50,130 nucleotides of DNA from Bacteroides sp. ET71 (GCF_023336905.1 NZ_JAMBLS010000025.1:1-50130), one strand, 5' to 3'; numbered from the stretch's first letter, positions 1 through 8,647 are shown. Translations and numbers: made by a program. The notes: a model not told the origin generated them from the sequence alone.

Positions 1-3
1 GCC

Positions 4-11
4 TACCTTTG
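4..11 (+). promoter_or_regulatory. -7 box of the alkaline phosphatase promoter
   Basis: TACCTTTG matches the Bacteroidetes -7 consensus TAnnTTTG. It lies about 55 nt before the phosphatase start codon. The -33 region would be outside the window. Confidence 0.55.
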
Positions 12-65
12 CTTCGCTTTTCCGGCAAGAATCATATGAATCAACCCCTATAATAAAAACTACTT

Positions 66-1466
66 ATGAAACGATTTACCTATCTCCTCTTCCTCGTCCT
101 GCTGGCCCTGTCAGCCCATGCCCAGCGGGCCAAGTACGTGTTCTTCTTCATCGGCGACGGCATGGGCCTGAACCAAGTGAACACCACCGAAATGTATCTG
201 GGCGAACAGAACGGGCGCATCGGCACGCAGCCCCTCACCTTCGCCTCCTTCCCCGTAGCCGGCATGGCCACCACCTACTCAGCCACCAACTCCATCACCG
301 ACTCCGCCGCCGGAGGCACAGCCCTGGCCACAGGCTCGAAAACCTACAACGGAGCCATCGGCGTCGATCCCGACAAACAAACCCTGACCAGCGTGGCCGA
401 ACAAGCCAAACGCTCCGGACGCAAAGTAGGCGTCACCACCAGCGTCAGCATAGACCACGCCACACCCGCCTCCTTCTACGCCCACCAGCCCGACCGCGGC
501 ATGTACTACGAGATTGCCCAAGACATGCTCGCCGCCGGATTCGACTTCTATGCAGGCGGAGGATTCCTCAAACCCGACCGCACACACGACGGACGACAGG
601 CACCCAGCATCTTCCCCCAGATTGAGCAAGCCGGATACACCCTGGCCCGTGGCGTGGACGAATACCAGGCCAAGCGCGACGCCGCCAGCAAGATGGTGCT
701 GATTCAGAAAGAAGGAGCCGACCCCGCCAGCCTGCCCTATGCCATCGACCGCCGGCCAGGCGACCTCACACTGAAGCAAATCACCGAAAGCGCCATCGAC
801 TTCCTGACCCGGGACAACAACAAAGGCTTCTTCCTCATGGTCGAAGGAGGTAAAATAGACTGGGCCTGCCACAACAACGACGTAGCCACCGCCGTGAACG
901 AAGTGATGGACCTGGACGAAGCCGTCAAAGTGGCCTACGACTTCTACCAGAAACACCCGAAGGAGACACTCATCGTCATCACCGCCGACCACGAGACCGG
1001 CGGCCTCGGCCTGGGACGCAGCGGCTATACATTGGCCCTGAAATCCCTCGCCAATCAGGACAACTCCCAAGAAATGCTTTCACGCGCCATCACCGACCTG
1101 CGCAAAGACAAAGCCCACAAAGCCACATGGGACGACGTGAAGGCCCTGCTGAGCCGGGAAATGGGCTTCTGGACAGAACTGCCCATCTCATGGGAACAAG
1201 AAAAGATGCTGCGCGACGTCTACGAAGAATCCTTCGTGCACAACCACGTGAAGTTTGCCGAAAGCATGTACGCCAAGACCGAACCCCTGGCAGCGGCTGC
1301 CCGCCAAGTGATGAGCCAGTTGGCCCTGGTGGGCTGGACATCGGGCGACCACACGGCCGAATACGTCCCCGTCTTTGCCATAGGCGCCGGCTCGCAGGCC
1401 TTCTCCGGCAAGATGGACAACACAGACATCCCCAAGCGCATTGCCAAGGCAGCAGGCTATAAATAA
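66..1466 (+). CDS. Alkaline phosphatase, secreted
   Basis: Hydrolyses phosphomonoesters, probably in the periplasm. Residues 1-20 form a Sec signal peptide ending in AHAQ. The metal-binding GDGMG motif is at about 30-34. TDSAAGGTA at 78-86 carries the catalytic serine (Ser80), and a downstream TADHETGG motif supplies zinc ligands. At 466 aa it is a normal family length. It is a single-gene unit: a TAnnTTTG box precedes it and a strong hairpin follows, beyond which the next gene converges. A PHO-type operator is not visible. Family assignment is firm; the physiological substrate is unknown. Confidence 0.93.
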   Translation: MKRFTYLLFLVLLALSAHAQRAKYVFFFIGDGMGLNQVNTTEMYLGEQNGRIGTQPLTFASFPVAGMATTYSATNSITDSAAGGTALATGSKTYNGAIGVDPDKQTLTSVAEQAKRSGRKVGVTTSVSIDHATPASFYAHQPDRGMYYEIAQDMLAAGFDFYAGGGFLKPDRTHDGRQAPSIFPQIEQAGYTLARGVDEYQAKRDAASKMVLIQKEGADPASLPYAIDRRPGDLTLKQITESAIDFLTRDNNKGFFLMVEGGKIDWACHNNDVATAVNEVMDLDEAVKVAYDFYQKHPKETLIVITADHETGGLGLGRSGYTLALKSLANQDNSQEMLSRAITDLRKDKAHKATWDDVKALLSREMGFWTELPISWEQEKMLRDVYEESFVHNHVKFAESMYAKTEPLAAAARQVMSQLALVGWTSGDHTAEYVPVFAIGAGSQAFSGKMDNTDIPKRIAKAAGYK

Positions 1467-1486
1467 CTCTTCCGTAGCGTAAAAAG

Positions 1487-1537
1487 AAAACACGGATAGC
1501 AGCGGGCATCGCCCAAAGTTCTTGCTATCCGTGTTTT
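1487..1537. terminator. Bidirectional hairpin terminator between convergent genes
   Basis: A perfect 15-bp stem pairs 1487-1501 with 1523-1537, with a small GGGC/GCCC hairpin in the loop. It has an A-run on the left and a T-run on the right, so it can stop both the phosphatase transcript and the converging hydrolase transcript. Confidence 0.85.
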
Positions 1538-1548
1538 TTATGCCCGAT

Positions 1549-2394
1549 TTATTCCGAAACAGTAGCCAGCAGATGTCTTGCCAGCCACTGGGATGCCAAA
1601 GAGGCGGCAAAGGGAACATTGGCAGAAAACACATGGTCGTCGCCGGGGATTAACTGAAATTCGCTTTGCGGCATCACCTGCCGGAACCTCACTCCGTAAG
1701 TGTAGGGAACAACACGGTCGGCCTGTCCGTGAATGATGAAGGTGGGGCCATCGTATTGCGCCGCCGTCTCGTAGATGGGCAATTCGAGGGCCGATTGGAT
1801 GAAGTCTCGTCCTAATTTGTGTCCCGAAGGCATGGTGATATATTCAGGGGCATGCCACGGGTCGTACATCACGCCCATCGTGTTTCCCCTCAAGGCATCG
1901 TCGCGCAACACGGCAGCCGGCGCCATCAGCACCAATGCTTGGATGAAGCGTCCGCTCAGTCTTCCGGCGGTCATGGCAGCCACCACCCCTCCTTGCGAAT
2001 GTCCCACCAGGGCGATGCTGCCTGTGTGCGGCAGGTTGCGGACAAAAGCCACGGCAGCCAGTGCATCTTCAATCTCGTTGGGCACGGTCATGTTGACAAA
2101 ATCCCCCTCACTCTGTCCGTGTCCGTTGAAGTCGAAGCGAAAGGCACCAATCCCTGCTTTTACCAGGTTGTCGGCTATGCAGCTCAACAAATACTCGTTC
2201 ATCTGTCCGGTGAAACCATGGCAAATGACCACCACCGGACAGCGTTCTCCAGCCTTCAACGCAGGCAGTTGCAAGCGTGCAGCCAGCCGCCCCATAGAGC
2301 CTTTGATGTAGAATGTAGAATCTGTCTGTGCCGAAACAGCTATGCAGCATAGCGTCAGCAACAGGATTGCCGTTGTTTTTCTAAGTGATATCAT
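1549..2394 (-). CDS. Secreted alpha/beta hydrolase
   Basis: Serine hydrolase fold. The start MISLRKTT at 2394 is chosen because a signal peptide (TAILLLTLCCIAVSAQ) begins there; the open frame extends 84 nt further upstream without signal-peptide character. The nucleophile elbow is GHSQGG, an early HGFTG motif is the likely oxyanion region, and a late GDDHVF carries the likely catalytic histidine. HGQADRVVP resembles the acid-residue loop of this fold. About 281 aa, typical of family S9-like or acyl-esterase hydrolases. The stop is 11 nt from the terminator. The substrate cannot be read from sequence; sugar-ester deacetylation is one possibility. Confidence 0.85.
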   Translation of the reverse strand: MISLRKTTAILLLTLCCIAVSAQTDSTFYIKGSMGRLAARLQLPALKAGERCPVVVICHGFTGQMNEYLLSCIADNLVKAGIGAFRFDFNGHGQSEGDFVNMTVPNEIEDALAAVAFVRNLPHTGSIALVGHSQGGVVAAMTAGRLSGRFIQALVLMAPAAVLRDDALRGNTMGVMYDPWHAPEYITMPSGHKLGRDFIQSALELPIYETAAQYDGPTFIIHGQADRVVPYTYGVRFRQVMPQSEFQLIPGDDHVFSANVPFAASLASQWLARHLLATVSE

Positions 2395-2478
2395 GATCAG
2401 AACAATTTTCTGTAGAAGTCGGACAAGCACTTGCCGGTTCTGTCCGAAGTAATGCTTCTTTCCGGTAGAGGCAGCCAA

Positions 2479-3246
2479 TTACAGTTTCGTCTCCCCCTCG
2501 ATATAGTTTTCCAAAAAGAGATGCTCCCCGTCAAACACGGCATACGAGAAGAAGTTTATCCAGTCACCCAGAATCACGATGCGCGCCGTGCTACTCAGCA
2601 TCAGGTCCAGCTCGATGTGCCGGTGCCCGTAGATGAAGAAATTAATGCCCGGATGCCCCTTCAAGTATTCTTTGGTGTAGAGCACCAGCGGCTCCTTGTC
2701 TTCACCCATATAGTCCGGGTCTTTGCCGTCGATGCGTTTCAGGCGGCTGTGCTTGGCCCACTGAAGCCCCAAGGCCACACTCCAGCGCGGGTGCAGGGCC
2801 GAGAACAAACGCTGCATCGTGTGGCTGTGAAACAACGTGCGCAACAACTTGAATCCCGTGTCCCGGTCGCCCAATCCGTCTCCATGCGCCAGGTAAAACT
2901 CCTTACCGCAGATTTCGGTAGTCATAGGCTCGCGGTGCAGGATGACGCCACATTCCGTCTCCAGGTAGTCGCCGCACCAGATGTCATGGTTGCCGATGAA
3001 GAAATGCACTTCCACGCCCAGGTCCGTCAGTTCCGACAGCTTGCCCAGAAAGCGCGTGTAACCCTTGGGCACGACGGTCTTGAACTCATACCAGAAGTCG
3101 AACATGTCGCCCAGCAGGTAGACGGCCGAAGCCTTGTGTTTGATACTGTCAAGGAAGTTGACCAATCGGCGCTCCTGTGTCCGCCTATGGTCGATGGCCA
3201 GCGAACCCAAGTGCGCATCGGAGAGGAAATAAACGTTCTTCATCAT
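2479..3246 (-). CDS. lpxH: UDP-2,3-diacylglucosamine diphosphatase (LpxH-type)
   Basis: Calcineurin-like metallophosphoesterase cleaving UDP-2,3-diacylglucosamine to lipid X in lipid A synthesis, at the cytoplasmic face of the inner membrane. Metal-site motifs appear in order: SDAHLG near residue 9, GDMFDFW near 47, GNHD near 88, HGDG near 120, and GHRH near 213. At 255 aa it fits LpxH. Two start codons are adjacent (MMK); either is possible. The downstream hydrolase start is 85 nt away, so cotranscription is plausible. The assignment to LpxH rather than another phosphoesterase rests on the DMFDFWYEF stretch and overall layout. Confidence 0.85.
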   Translation of the reverse strand: MMKNVYFLSDAHLGSLAIDHRRTQERRLVNFLDSIKHKASAVYLLGDMFDFWYEFKTVVPKGYTRFLGKLSELTDLGVEVHFFIGNHDIWCGDYLETECGVILHREPMTTEICGKEFYLAHGDGLGDRDTGFKLLRTLFHSHTMQRLFSALHPRWSVALGLQWAKHSRLKRIDGKDPDYMGEDKEPLVLYTKEYLKGHPGINFFIYGHRHIELDLMLSSTARIVILGDWINFFSYAVFDGEHLFLENYIEGETKL

Positions 3247-3280
3247 GCCATTTTATTTAGTTGCGAGCTACAAACTACTA

Positions 3281-3332
3281 CTCGTCACTCGTATCTTGTA
3301 TCTCGTATCTCGTCACTCGTACCTTGTCACTC
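3281..3332. repeat. Short direct repeat in intergenic DNA
   Basis: CTCGTCACTCGTATCTTGT at 3281-3299 recurs with one change at 3309-3327, a 28-bp period, with extra CTCGTAT units between. It ends inside the stop region of the downstream thiol lipoprotein gene. This is simple degenerate repeat DNA between lpxH and the lipoprotein gene. Confidence 0.6.
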
Positions 3333-4464
3333 ATTTAAACAATTCGTCCAGGTATTCGTAGAAAGCCGGGTCTTCGCCCACCACAATCTTGGCAATGTTC
3401 CCTTCCGGGTCGATGACAATCTTCGTGGGATAACCCTCGATGGCATAGAGGGTGCTGACGTCGGGATTGCCCTCGTTACGCACATGCAGCCACGGCAATT
3501 CGTGCTTCTCGACGGCCTCCTTCCACTTCTCTTCCGTGTCGCGGCAGTCGATGCCCAGTATTTCCATCTTGCCCTTATACTTCTCGTAATACTTCTTCAT
3601 CTCGGGGATGCCCTTGATGCACCAGCCGCACCAGCTTCCCCAGAAGTCCAGCACCACATACTTGCCGCGCAGCGAAGAGAGCGTCAGGTCTTTCCCCTGC
3701 AAGTCTTTCAGCGTGAAGTCCGGAGCCGTCTTGCCTTCGGCTACGTTCTCTTTGGCCTTGGCCTTTTCCTGTTCTTCCTTAATGATTTTGTCCAAGAATT
3801 GGTACATGGCAGCCAGCTTACCGTTCTTAGCCTTGTCGCCCAGCAGTTCCAGAGCTTCTTCTTGCTTCTCTCCGGTGCGCCATGCCAGAAAGACAGAAAG
3901 ATCTTCATCGGGATGCTGGCGGATATATTCCAGACAACGACTGGCTGCCCGTTTCTCCAAATCCTCCAGAGGTGCGACCACTTTCATGATGGAATCTTGC
4001 GCCCCGCCTTCCTGCTGCATCTGCATGGCACGGTTGATAATGCTCTTGATGGAATCATTCAACGGCTTCATCTCCTCGTCCAGCTTGTTGTAGGCCGTAT
4101 AGAAGTCCGAACCTGTTACCTGATATTCTTTCAAGTCTCCTTTCACCGTCAACTGGTCGCCGGAGAAAGCCAACAAGTCGATTCGCTTTGTCATGTCAAA
4201 AGGTTTGCCCGGTTCCGGCGTGGGAATGATGGTGACAGATATGGGCACCGTGTCGGGCTCGAGTTGCAGCTTGAAGCTCCCTTGCTGCAAGACCAGAGGG
4301 ACTTCCACACTTTTGCTGTCAGAGAAGAGAGGTTCGCAGATGGCTCTCAACGTGTCGCTTTCCACGCCGGTCAGCGTACCCGTTATGGTTGTCTTCGTGT
4401 TCGATTGGCAGGCTCCCAACAAAACTGCCCCGGCCGCTAAGGCCCATGCAATGTTCTTTTTCAT
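3331..4464 (-). CDS. TlpA-like thiol-disulfide lipoprotein with DUF4369-like N-terminus
   Basis: Periplasm-facing redox lipoprotein. The lipobox is LLGAC with Cys19. An all-beta N-terminal part (about 25-115, with ITGTLTGVESDTL) resembles DUF4369. A charged helical linker follows (about 125-240). From about 245 to 377 there is an AhpC/TSA-TlpA thioredoxin domain with WGSWCGWC, the redox pair being Cys279 and Cys282, and a cis-proline region near GYPTKIVI. The 377 aa length is usual for Bacteroides members. Its substrate is unknown; cytochrome maturation or general disulfide reduction are the family precedents. Confidence 0.88.
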   Translation of the reverse strand: MKKNIAWALAAGAVLLGACQSNTKTTITGTLTGVESDTLRAICEPLFSDSKSVEVPLVLQQGSFKLQLEPDTVPISVTIIPTPEPGKPFDMTKRIDLLAFSGDQLTVKGDLKEYQVTGSDFYTAYNKLDEEMKPLNDSIKSIINRAMQMQQEGGAQDSIMKVVAPLEDLEKRAASRCLEYIRQHPDEDLSVFLAWRTGEKQEEALELLGDKAKNGKLAAMYQFLDKIIKEEQEKAKAKENVAEGKTAPDFTLKDLQGKDLTLSSLRGKYVVLDFWGSWCGWCIKGIPEMKKYYEKYKGKMEILGIDCRDTEEKWKEAVEKHELPWLHVRNEGNPDVSTLYAIEGYPTKIVIDPEGNIAKIVVGEDPAFYEYLDELFK

Positions 4465-4499
4465 CTGTGATGTCGTTTAAAATGATACAATCTTTGGGT

Positions 4500-4811
4500 T
4501 TACAGGAAACCCAGCTCCAGCTTGGCTTCTTCGCTCATCATGTCCTTGTCCCATTCGGGTTCGAAAACCAAGTTGACCGTGGCGGCCTTTACACCGTCCA
4601 CCGATTCGATTTTCTGTCGGACATCTTCCATGATGAACTCCGCTGCCGGGCAATTAGGAGCGGTCAGCGTCATGTCTATGGTCGCCTCGCCTTCGTCAGA
4701 TACGTCTATCTTGTAAATCAGTCCCAAGTCATAGACATTGACCGGAATCTCGGGGTCATAGACCGTCTTCAGCATGGCGACAATCTTCTCTTCTATCTGG
4801 TATTTCTCCAT
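4500..4811 (-). CDS. MIP18/DUF59 family Fe-S assembly protein (SufT-like)
   Basis: Small cytosolic protein of the DUF59 family, whose members assist Fe-S cluster assembly. It shows the hallmarks TVYDPEIPVNVYDLGLIY and MTLTAPNCPAAEF. A longer reading from a TTG at 4841 exists, but the candidate promoter's -7 box lies at 4839-4846, so transcription should start downstream of that codon. I therefore use the ATG at 4811, giving 103 aa. The family normally keeps one conserved cysteine, seen here in PNCPA. It is followed after 35 nt by the thiol lipoprotein gene, so the two may be cotranscribed. Confidence 0.87.
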   Translation of the reverse strand: MEKYQIEEKIVAMLKTVYDPEIPVNVYDLGLIYKIDVSDEGEATIDMTLTAPNCPAAEFIMEDVRQKIESVDGVKAATVNLVFEPEWDKDMMSEEAKLELGFL

Positions 4812-4838
4812 ATGTTGCACTTTTATTTGATTGGGCGA

Positions 4839-4870
4839 CAAAGCTAAAGTTTTTTCCTGAGAATAACAAA
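4839..4870 (-). promoter_or_regulatory. Promoter of the SufT-like gene
   Basis: On the - strand, TTTG (4870-4867), a 20-nt spacer and TAGCTTTG (4846-4839) match the Bacteroidetes -33/-7 pattern. A second possible -7 box, TATATTTG, overlaps the -33 element at 4874-4867. Confidence 0.65.
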
Positions 4871-4904
4871 TATACGACGAAAATAGGCTTTCCGCTTCCC
4901 GGCC

Positions 4905-5591
4905 TCACAACCGCCCCTCGTCATTGAAGCTGTAGTAAGCCCCGTCGGTTACGATGACATGGTCCAGCAGCCGGATGTTCATCAGCCGCGCAGCATCACG
5001 CACGGCATGCGTCAGGTGGATGTCGTCCGTGCTCGGATGCACGTTGCCTGACGGATGGTTGTGTACCAGGGCCAGTTGGGTGGCGCGTTGCAACAGCGCC
5101 TCGCGCAAGATGGTGCGCACGTCGGCCGTCGTCTGGTCCAGCCCGCCCCGGCTGATGCGCACCTTGTCAATGACGCGCGCCGCCTGGTTGAGCAGCAGAA
5201 TCCAGAACTCCTCCGTGGGCAGGTCGCACAACAGGGGATGGAACAGCTCGTAGATGTCGCTCGACGAACGCATGGCCGGGCGTTCCGGCTTCTCCTGCAA
5301 AGTACGCCGTTTGCCCAGCTCCAGCGCCGCCATCACGCTGATGCTCTTGGCCGGGCCCATGCCCTTGAACCGGGCGAAGTCCGCCACCTGCCACTTGCCC
5401 AACCGGTGCAGGTTGTTGTCCGCCGCAGCCAGGATGCGTTGCATCAGGCTTACGGCACTCTCTTCGGTATTGCCCGACCCGATGAGGATGGCCAGCAGTT
5501 CGGCGTCGCTCAGCGCCTCGGCGCCTTTTTGCATCATCTTCTCGCGCGGGCGGTCTTCCTCGGCCCATTGGTTGATGTTGAGTTTTTCCAT
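4905..5591 (-). CDS. radC: RadC/JAB-domain DNA repair-like protein
   Basis: The N-terminal helix-hairpin-helix-like part (LSDAELLAILIGSGN near 27; FKGMGPAKS near 74) is followed by a JAB/MPN metallo-domain with VHNHPSGN...STDD, the likely zinc site. At 228 aa it is full length. The name is historical: a direct repair role of RadC is not established. Upstream lies the 11-bp repeat cluster (5665-5755). It is followed on the same strand by the SufT-like gene after 93 nt that include that gene's own promoter. Confidence 0.92.
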   Translation of the reverse strand: MEKLNINQWAEEDRPREKMMQKGAEALSDAELLAILIGSGNTEESAVSLMQRILAAADNNLHRLGKWQVADFARFKGMGPAKSISVMAALELGKRRTLQEKPERPAMRSSSDIYELFHPLLCDLPTEEFWILLLNQAARVIDKVRISRGGLDQTTADVRTILREALLQRATQLALVHNHPSGNVHPSTDDIHLTHAVRDAARLMNIRLLDHVIVTDGAYYSFNDEGRL

Positions 5592-5664
5592 GGTCTGAAT
5601 CAGTATGTTGTCAATATTTATTCATATTTCCCCTTCTTTCTTCCGGTTTCCCGGCCGGAAGGGG

Positions 5665-5755
5665 AACGGTTCGTACCAAAGTCGTACCAAAGTCGTTCCA
5701 AGTTCGAGTGTATAGAAACGAACAAAGAACGTATTTGGAACGAATTTGTCCGCAC
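5665..5755. repeat. 11-bp repeat cluster with inverted arm, copy A
   Basis: Units of the form CGTACCAAAGT repeat with an 11-bp period at 5672-5702, ending CGTTCCAAGTT. An opposed arm, TATTTGGAACGAATTTGTCC, lies at 5732-5751. The reverse complement of a closely related element is found at 41436-41528. It sits between the stop of the glycosyltransferase gene and radC. Confidence 0.75.
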
Positions 5756-5793
5756 GATGAATCCGCTTTTTTTACTTTCCGGCCACCGGGCGG

Positions 5794-6783
5794 TTATTGA
5801 TAGAAATTTTTCTTGAACGCCTCAAACTCGGCTTTACCCCGCACGCAACGCCGCCACCAGGCGCGCCAGAATCCGCTGCCGTAGCCGATAAGTTGTACGT
5901 AGGCAGCGGCTATGGACAGCAGGCCGATGCGCAGGCTGCGGTTTTGCACCGCCGAGTCCAGGCAGACCAACAGGGCATAGAGCACCAGTGGCAGCGGGGA
6001 GTAGGGGCATACCGGGGTGCCGAGCAGCAACACGGCCGTGCCCAGCGTGAAGAGTGCCGGCAGGAGGTGGACAACCTTCAGCGAGTCGGGATATTTCTTG
6101 TAGAGGTTGATGCGCGCGATGCCCGAGTTGTGCACCTGCTTGAAGAATTTCCGCAGGTTGGTCCGCCGTTTGTGCCACACCCAGGCGTCGGGGAACAGGC
6201 GGCAGCGGTATCCGCCCCGGAAGATACGGATGCTGAAGTCGATGTCTTCGCCGAAACGCATCCGTGAGAAGCCGTCCAGGGCTTGGTAGACCTCGCGGCG
6301 CACGCCCATGTTGAAGCTGCGCGGGTAGAACTTGTCCATCTTCTTCCGTCCGCCCCGGATGCCTCCCGTGGTGAAAAACGACGTCATGGCGTAGTTGATA
6401 GCCTTTTGCATCGGAGTGAACGAGTCGTGTGCACGGTCGGGCCCGCCGAAGGCATCGCACGGTTCGCGCTGCAGTTCTGCTTCGATGGCTTCCAAATAGC
6501 CGGGTGGCACGATGACGTCCGAGTCGAGGATGAGCAGGTATTCGCCCCGGGCACGCTCGGCGGCGTAGTTGCGTGTCTGTCCCGGCCCGGAGTTGGGCTT
6601 GGTGTGGTAGTGCAGGTCGAGACGGCCGGCATAGCGTTCGGTCACTTCGCGGCAGGGCAGGGACGAACCGTCGTCCACCACGATGACCTCGAAGTCGCTG
6701 AACGACTGCGCCGTCAGGCTTTGCAAGAGTTCGTCCACTTCCTCCGGGCGGTTGTAGACGGGGATAAGGAAGGAATATTTCAT
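5794..6783 (-). CDS. Family 2 glycosyltransferase
   Basis: Transfers sugar from a nucleotide-sugar donor, probably at the cytoplasmic face of the inner membrane. It begins with SFLIPVYNRPEEVDELLQSL and VVDDGS, has LILDSDV as the metal-binding D-x-D, and a later RFGEDIDFSIRI with the likely catalytic ED. Hydrophobic segments near 240-310 suggest one or two C-terminal membrane anchors. 329 aa. The acceptor is unknown and there is no surrounding polysaccharide locus. Its promoter and first 14 codons occur again at 8706-8780. The copy ends in the codon region for NRPEE, so this gene is the intact version. Confidence 0.9.
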   Translation of the reverse strand: MKYSFLIPVYNRPEEVDELLQSLTAQSFSDFEVIVVDDGSSLPCREVTERYAGRLDLHYHTKPNSGPGQTRNYAAERARGEYLLILDSDVIVPPGYLEAIEAELQREPCDAFGGPDRAHDSFTPMQKAINYAMTSFFTTGGIRGGRKKMDKFYPRSFNMGVRREVYQALDGFSRMRFGEDIDFSIRIFRGGYRCRLFPDAWVWHKRRTNLRKFFKQVHNSGIARINLYKKYPDSLKVVHLLPALFTLGTAVLLLGTPVCPYSPLPLVLYALLVCLDSAVQNRSLRIGLLSIAAAYVQLIGYGSGFWRAWWRRCVRGKAEFEAFKKNFYQ

Positions 6784-6817
6784 ACGGATGTCTGGCTTTG
6801 TTCCGTAGGCAAAGATA
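6743..6817 (-). repeat. 75-bp duplicated segment, copy 1 (intact gene 5' end)
   Basis: It covers the -7 box, leader and first codons of the glycosyltransferase. It is the same as 8706-8780 except for two differences, both at third codon positions. Confidence 0.95.
6810..6817 (-). promoter_or_regulatory. -7 box of the glycosyltransferase promoter
   Basis: TATCTTTG on the - strand, 27 nt upstream of the start codon, matches TAnnTTTG. It is the last block of the 75-bp sequence duplicated at 8706-8780. No clear -33 TTTG at the right distance. Confidence 0.55.
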
Positions 6818-6915
6818 GTGTTTGATTGGGATAGTTGGTTCGGATGAACGCGATTTTTTGCGATTTCGCGGAGAAAGGAGGGGGTTAGGGAGCGTCATGG
6901 AGGGAGGCGGCAGCA

Positions 6916-6942
6916 CTCCTGCGGGGGCTGTGCCCGCAGGAG
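6916..6942. repeat. GC-rich hairpin downstream of the DUF1593 gene
   Basis: CTCCTGCGGG (6916-6925) pairs perfectly with CCCGCAGGAG (6933-6942) across a 7-nt loop. It follows the DUF1593 stop on the - strand. No T-run follows, so a classical intrinsic terminator is not certain. The rest of 6818-6969 shows nothing else. Confidence 0.6.
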
Positions 6943-6969
6943 ACGCCGGGTGATGTGGTGAGGGAGGGT

Positions 6970-8406
6970 TCAGGGTGCTACGTCGATGATGATGCGGCGG
7001 TAGGCGGTAAGGCAAGGCGTTCCGCTGTCAGTGACCTCGCAAATCACGTGCAGTTGTTGTCCCTTGCTGTCGGTGGGCAGGCGGAAGGTGGTGCGTGCCG
7101 CATACGGCTCATAGATGGGTAGTGCCCCTCCATAAGTGCCGGCTTCGGGGAGCATCCACCAGTGGACGGTCAGTTTGTCTTTCTCCGGGTCGTACGACTG
7201 TGTGGCATCCAGCGTGATTTCTTCTCCCGCTTGGGCACTCAGGTGAATGGCTTCCAGTCCGTCCTGTCCGTTGACAATGGCTATCGGGTTGCGGTTGCCT
7301 TTGCCCTTGGCAGCCCAATCCATGCGGGCGGCAAAGTTGTTGAAGATGGCCGGGTAGAAGTGATGCCTTTCGTAGTGCTCCGAGCGGATTTTGACATTCC
7401 AGTTGCAGTTGGTGTAGCATTGGAGCGCTTTGTTGGGCGATGCTTCCCGTTTGAAGTATCCTCCCCAGCCTCCGTTGCCGGGTTGTTCGGGATCGCTCAG
7501 CCCGTTGGGCAGGATGTAGAGGAAAGACGGGGTGTCACCTTCTACGCCATATTTGAATTTGGGATAGATTTTTCCCAAGTGGCCGTGGTTTTGTATGTGC
7601 TCTTCGTAACTCGGCCAGTTTGTACTGCCTACATAGTTTTGCGAGATCCAGGCACTTTCGTCCCAGATGAAGAACAGGTCGTCCGGAAAGTTTTTCAGCA
7701 TCCAACTGTGCGAACTGAGTTCGTATTGTTGGCCGCAGACATCCTGGTTGGTGATGGTGTAGACGCGCAGTTTGTGCAGGAAAGTCTTTAGGTCGGCCTC
7801 GCTTCGGGTCTGTTGGACTTGCCAGATGGCTTGTGCCAGGGTATTTCCGCCTCCCCAGACGGCCACCCACAGGGGGCGCGGGTCGGCTTCGTCGGCCAGT
7901 TTGATCAGGAAGTCGCTTCCGGCCGAATGGTTCTTTTCTCCCAACTGGGCCGTTCCCATGCCGGTACTGCCCATCATGGTGCGGCTGCGCAGGTAGTTGG
8001 CGCTGGGCCAGTAGCCTATGAATTGCTGGGACTCTTCCTGGTCAAGGGGGAGGAAATCGCGTTGTTTGGAGCGTTTCATCAGGTTGGGCAGGTCTTGTTC
8101 ATAAGCGTTGATGACAGCTTGTGCGCTGTCTGCCCATTCCTGGGGGTAGAGCATGCCGCAGTTGTTCCATCCGCTGGTGGTGATGATGGCTTCTATTTCG
8201 AACAGGTCGGCGTGTGCCAGCAGGCGGATCATCGATTCCATGTCGTCGGGTTCGCGGTCGGCAGGGGCGATGTCTGTCAGCACCACCAGGCGGGGTTTCA
8301 GTGGTTGGTCATACGGACTGACGGAAGAGGCGGCATTGATTGTTTGGCTGAAAAGCAGGCAGGCAAGAACGGTCAGGTTCAGTGTTGTGATGAATTTCTT
8401 TTTCAT
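6970..8406 (-). CDS. Secreted DUF1593 (nucleoside hydrolase-like) protein
   Basis: The signal peptide is residues 1-25 (LTVLACLLFSQTINA). The N-terminal domain opens with RLVVLTDIAPADREPDDMESMIRLL, the acidic signature of DUF1593, related in fold to inosine-uridine nucleoside hydrolases. The C-terminal 90 residues (IHLSAQAGEEITLDATQSYDPEKDKL onward) look like an Ig/PKD-type beta domain, as in the Sde182-like group. 478 aa, complete. Members are predicted carbohydrate or nucleoside-active periplasmic proteins, but I know of no firm activity to assign here. It stands alone, between the two copies of a duplicated glycosyltransferase promoter, which suggests it arrived by insertion or rearrangement. 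Confidence 0.85.
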   Translation of the reverse strand: MKKKFITTLNLTVLACLLFSQTINAASSVSPYDQPLKPRLVVLTDIAPADREPDDMESMIRLLAHADLFEIEAIITTSGWNNCGMLYPQEWADSAQAVINAYEQDLPNLMKRSKQRDFLPLDQEESQQFIGYWPSANYLRSRTMMGSTGMGTAQLGEKNHSAGSDFLIKLADEADPRPLWVAVWGGGNTLAQAIWQVQQTRSEADLKTFLHKLRVYTITNQDVCGQQYELSSHSWMLKNFPDDLFFIWDESAWISQNYVGSTNWPSYEEHIQNHGHLGKIYPKFKYGVEGDTPSFLYILPNGLSDPEQPGNGGWGGYFKREASPNKALQCYTNCNWNVKIRSEHYERHHFYPAIFNNFAARMDWAAKGKGNRNPIAIVNGQDGLEAIHLSAQAGEEITLDATQSYDPEKDKLTVHWWMLPEAGTYGGALPIYEPYAARTTFRLPTDSKGQQLHVICEVTDSGTPCLTAYRRIIIDVAP

Positions 8407-8434
8407 GATGTTGGATTCTTTGAAATTATTAGTG

Positions 8435-8442
8435 CAAATATA
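8435..8442 (-). promoter_or_regulatory. -7 box of the DUF1593 gene
   Basis: TATATTTG on the - strand, 29 nt upstream of the start codon. The -33 region is poor. Confidence 0.5.
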
Positions 8443-8647
8443 CGTATAAAAACTACATCAGTTGTCAGTTTTTTGACTAAAATGTGATGGATTTCGAGAT
8501 TCATATGGTTCTGATGCACGCCGTGCTGATGTTTCATCTTTATGGGGTGACTTGTAGATAGTGGATGCCCCGTTTGGAGTTTTATATTGACAGGTATAAC
8601 AGGGCAGAACTGGATAACTTGTCGGCCGGATGGATTACTTGTTTGTG

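Noticed and set aside
279-1070. A 263-codon open frame opposite the alkaline phosphatase gene
   Set aside because: Low-complexity G/V-rich translation typical of the antisense of a GC-rich gene; the phosphatase itself is certain.
2431-4440. A 669-codon open frame on the + strand across lpxH and the thiol lipoprotein gene
   Set aside because: It runs antisense to two well-identified genes and the intergenic gap, and its translation shows no domain.
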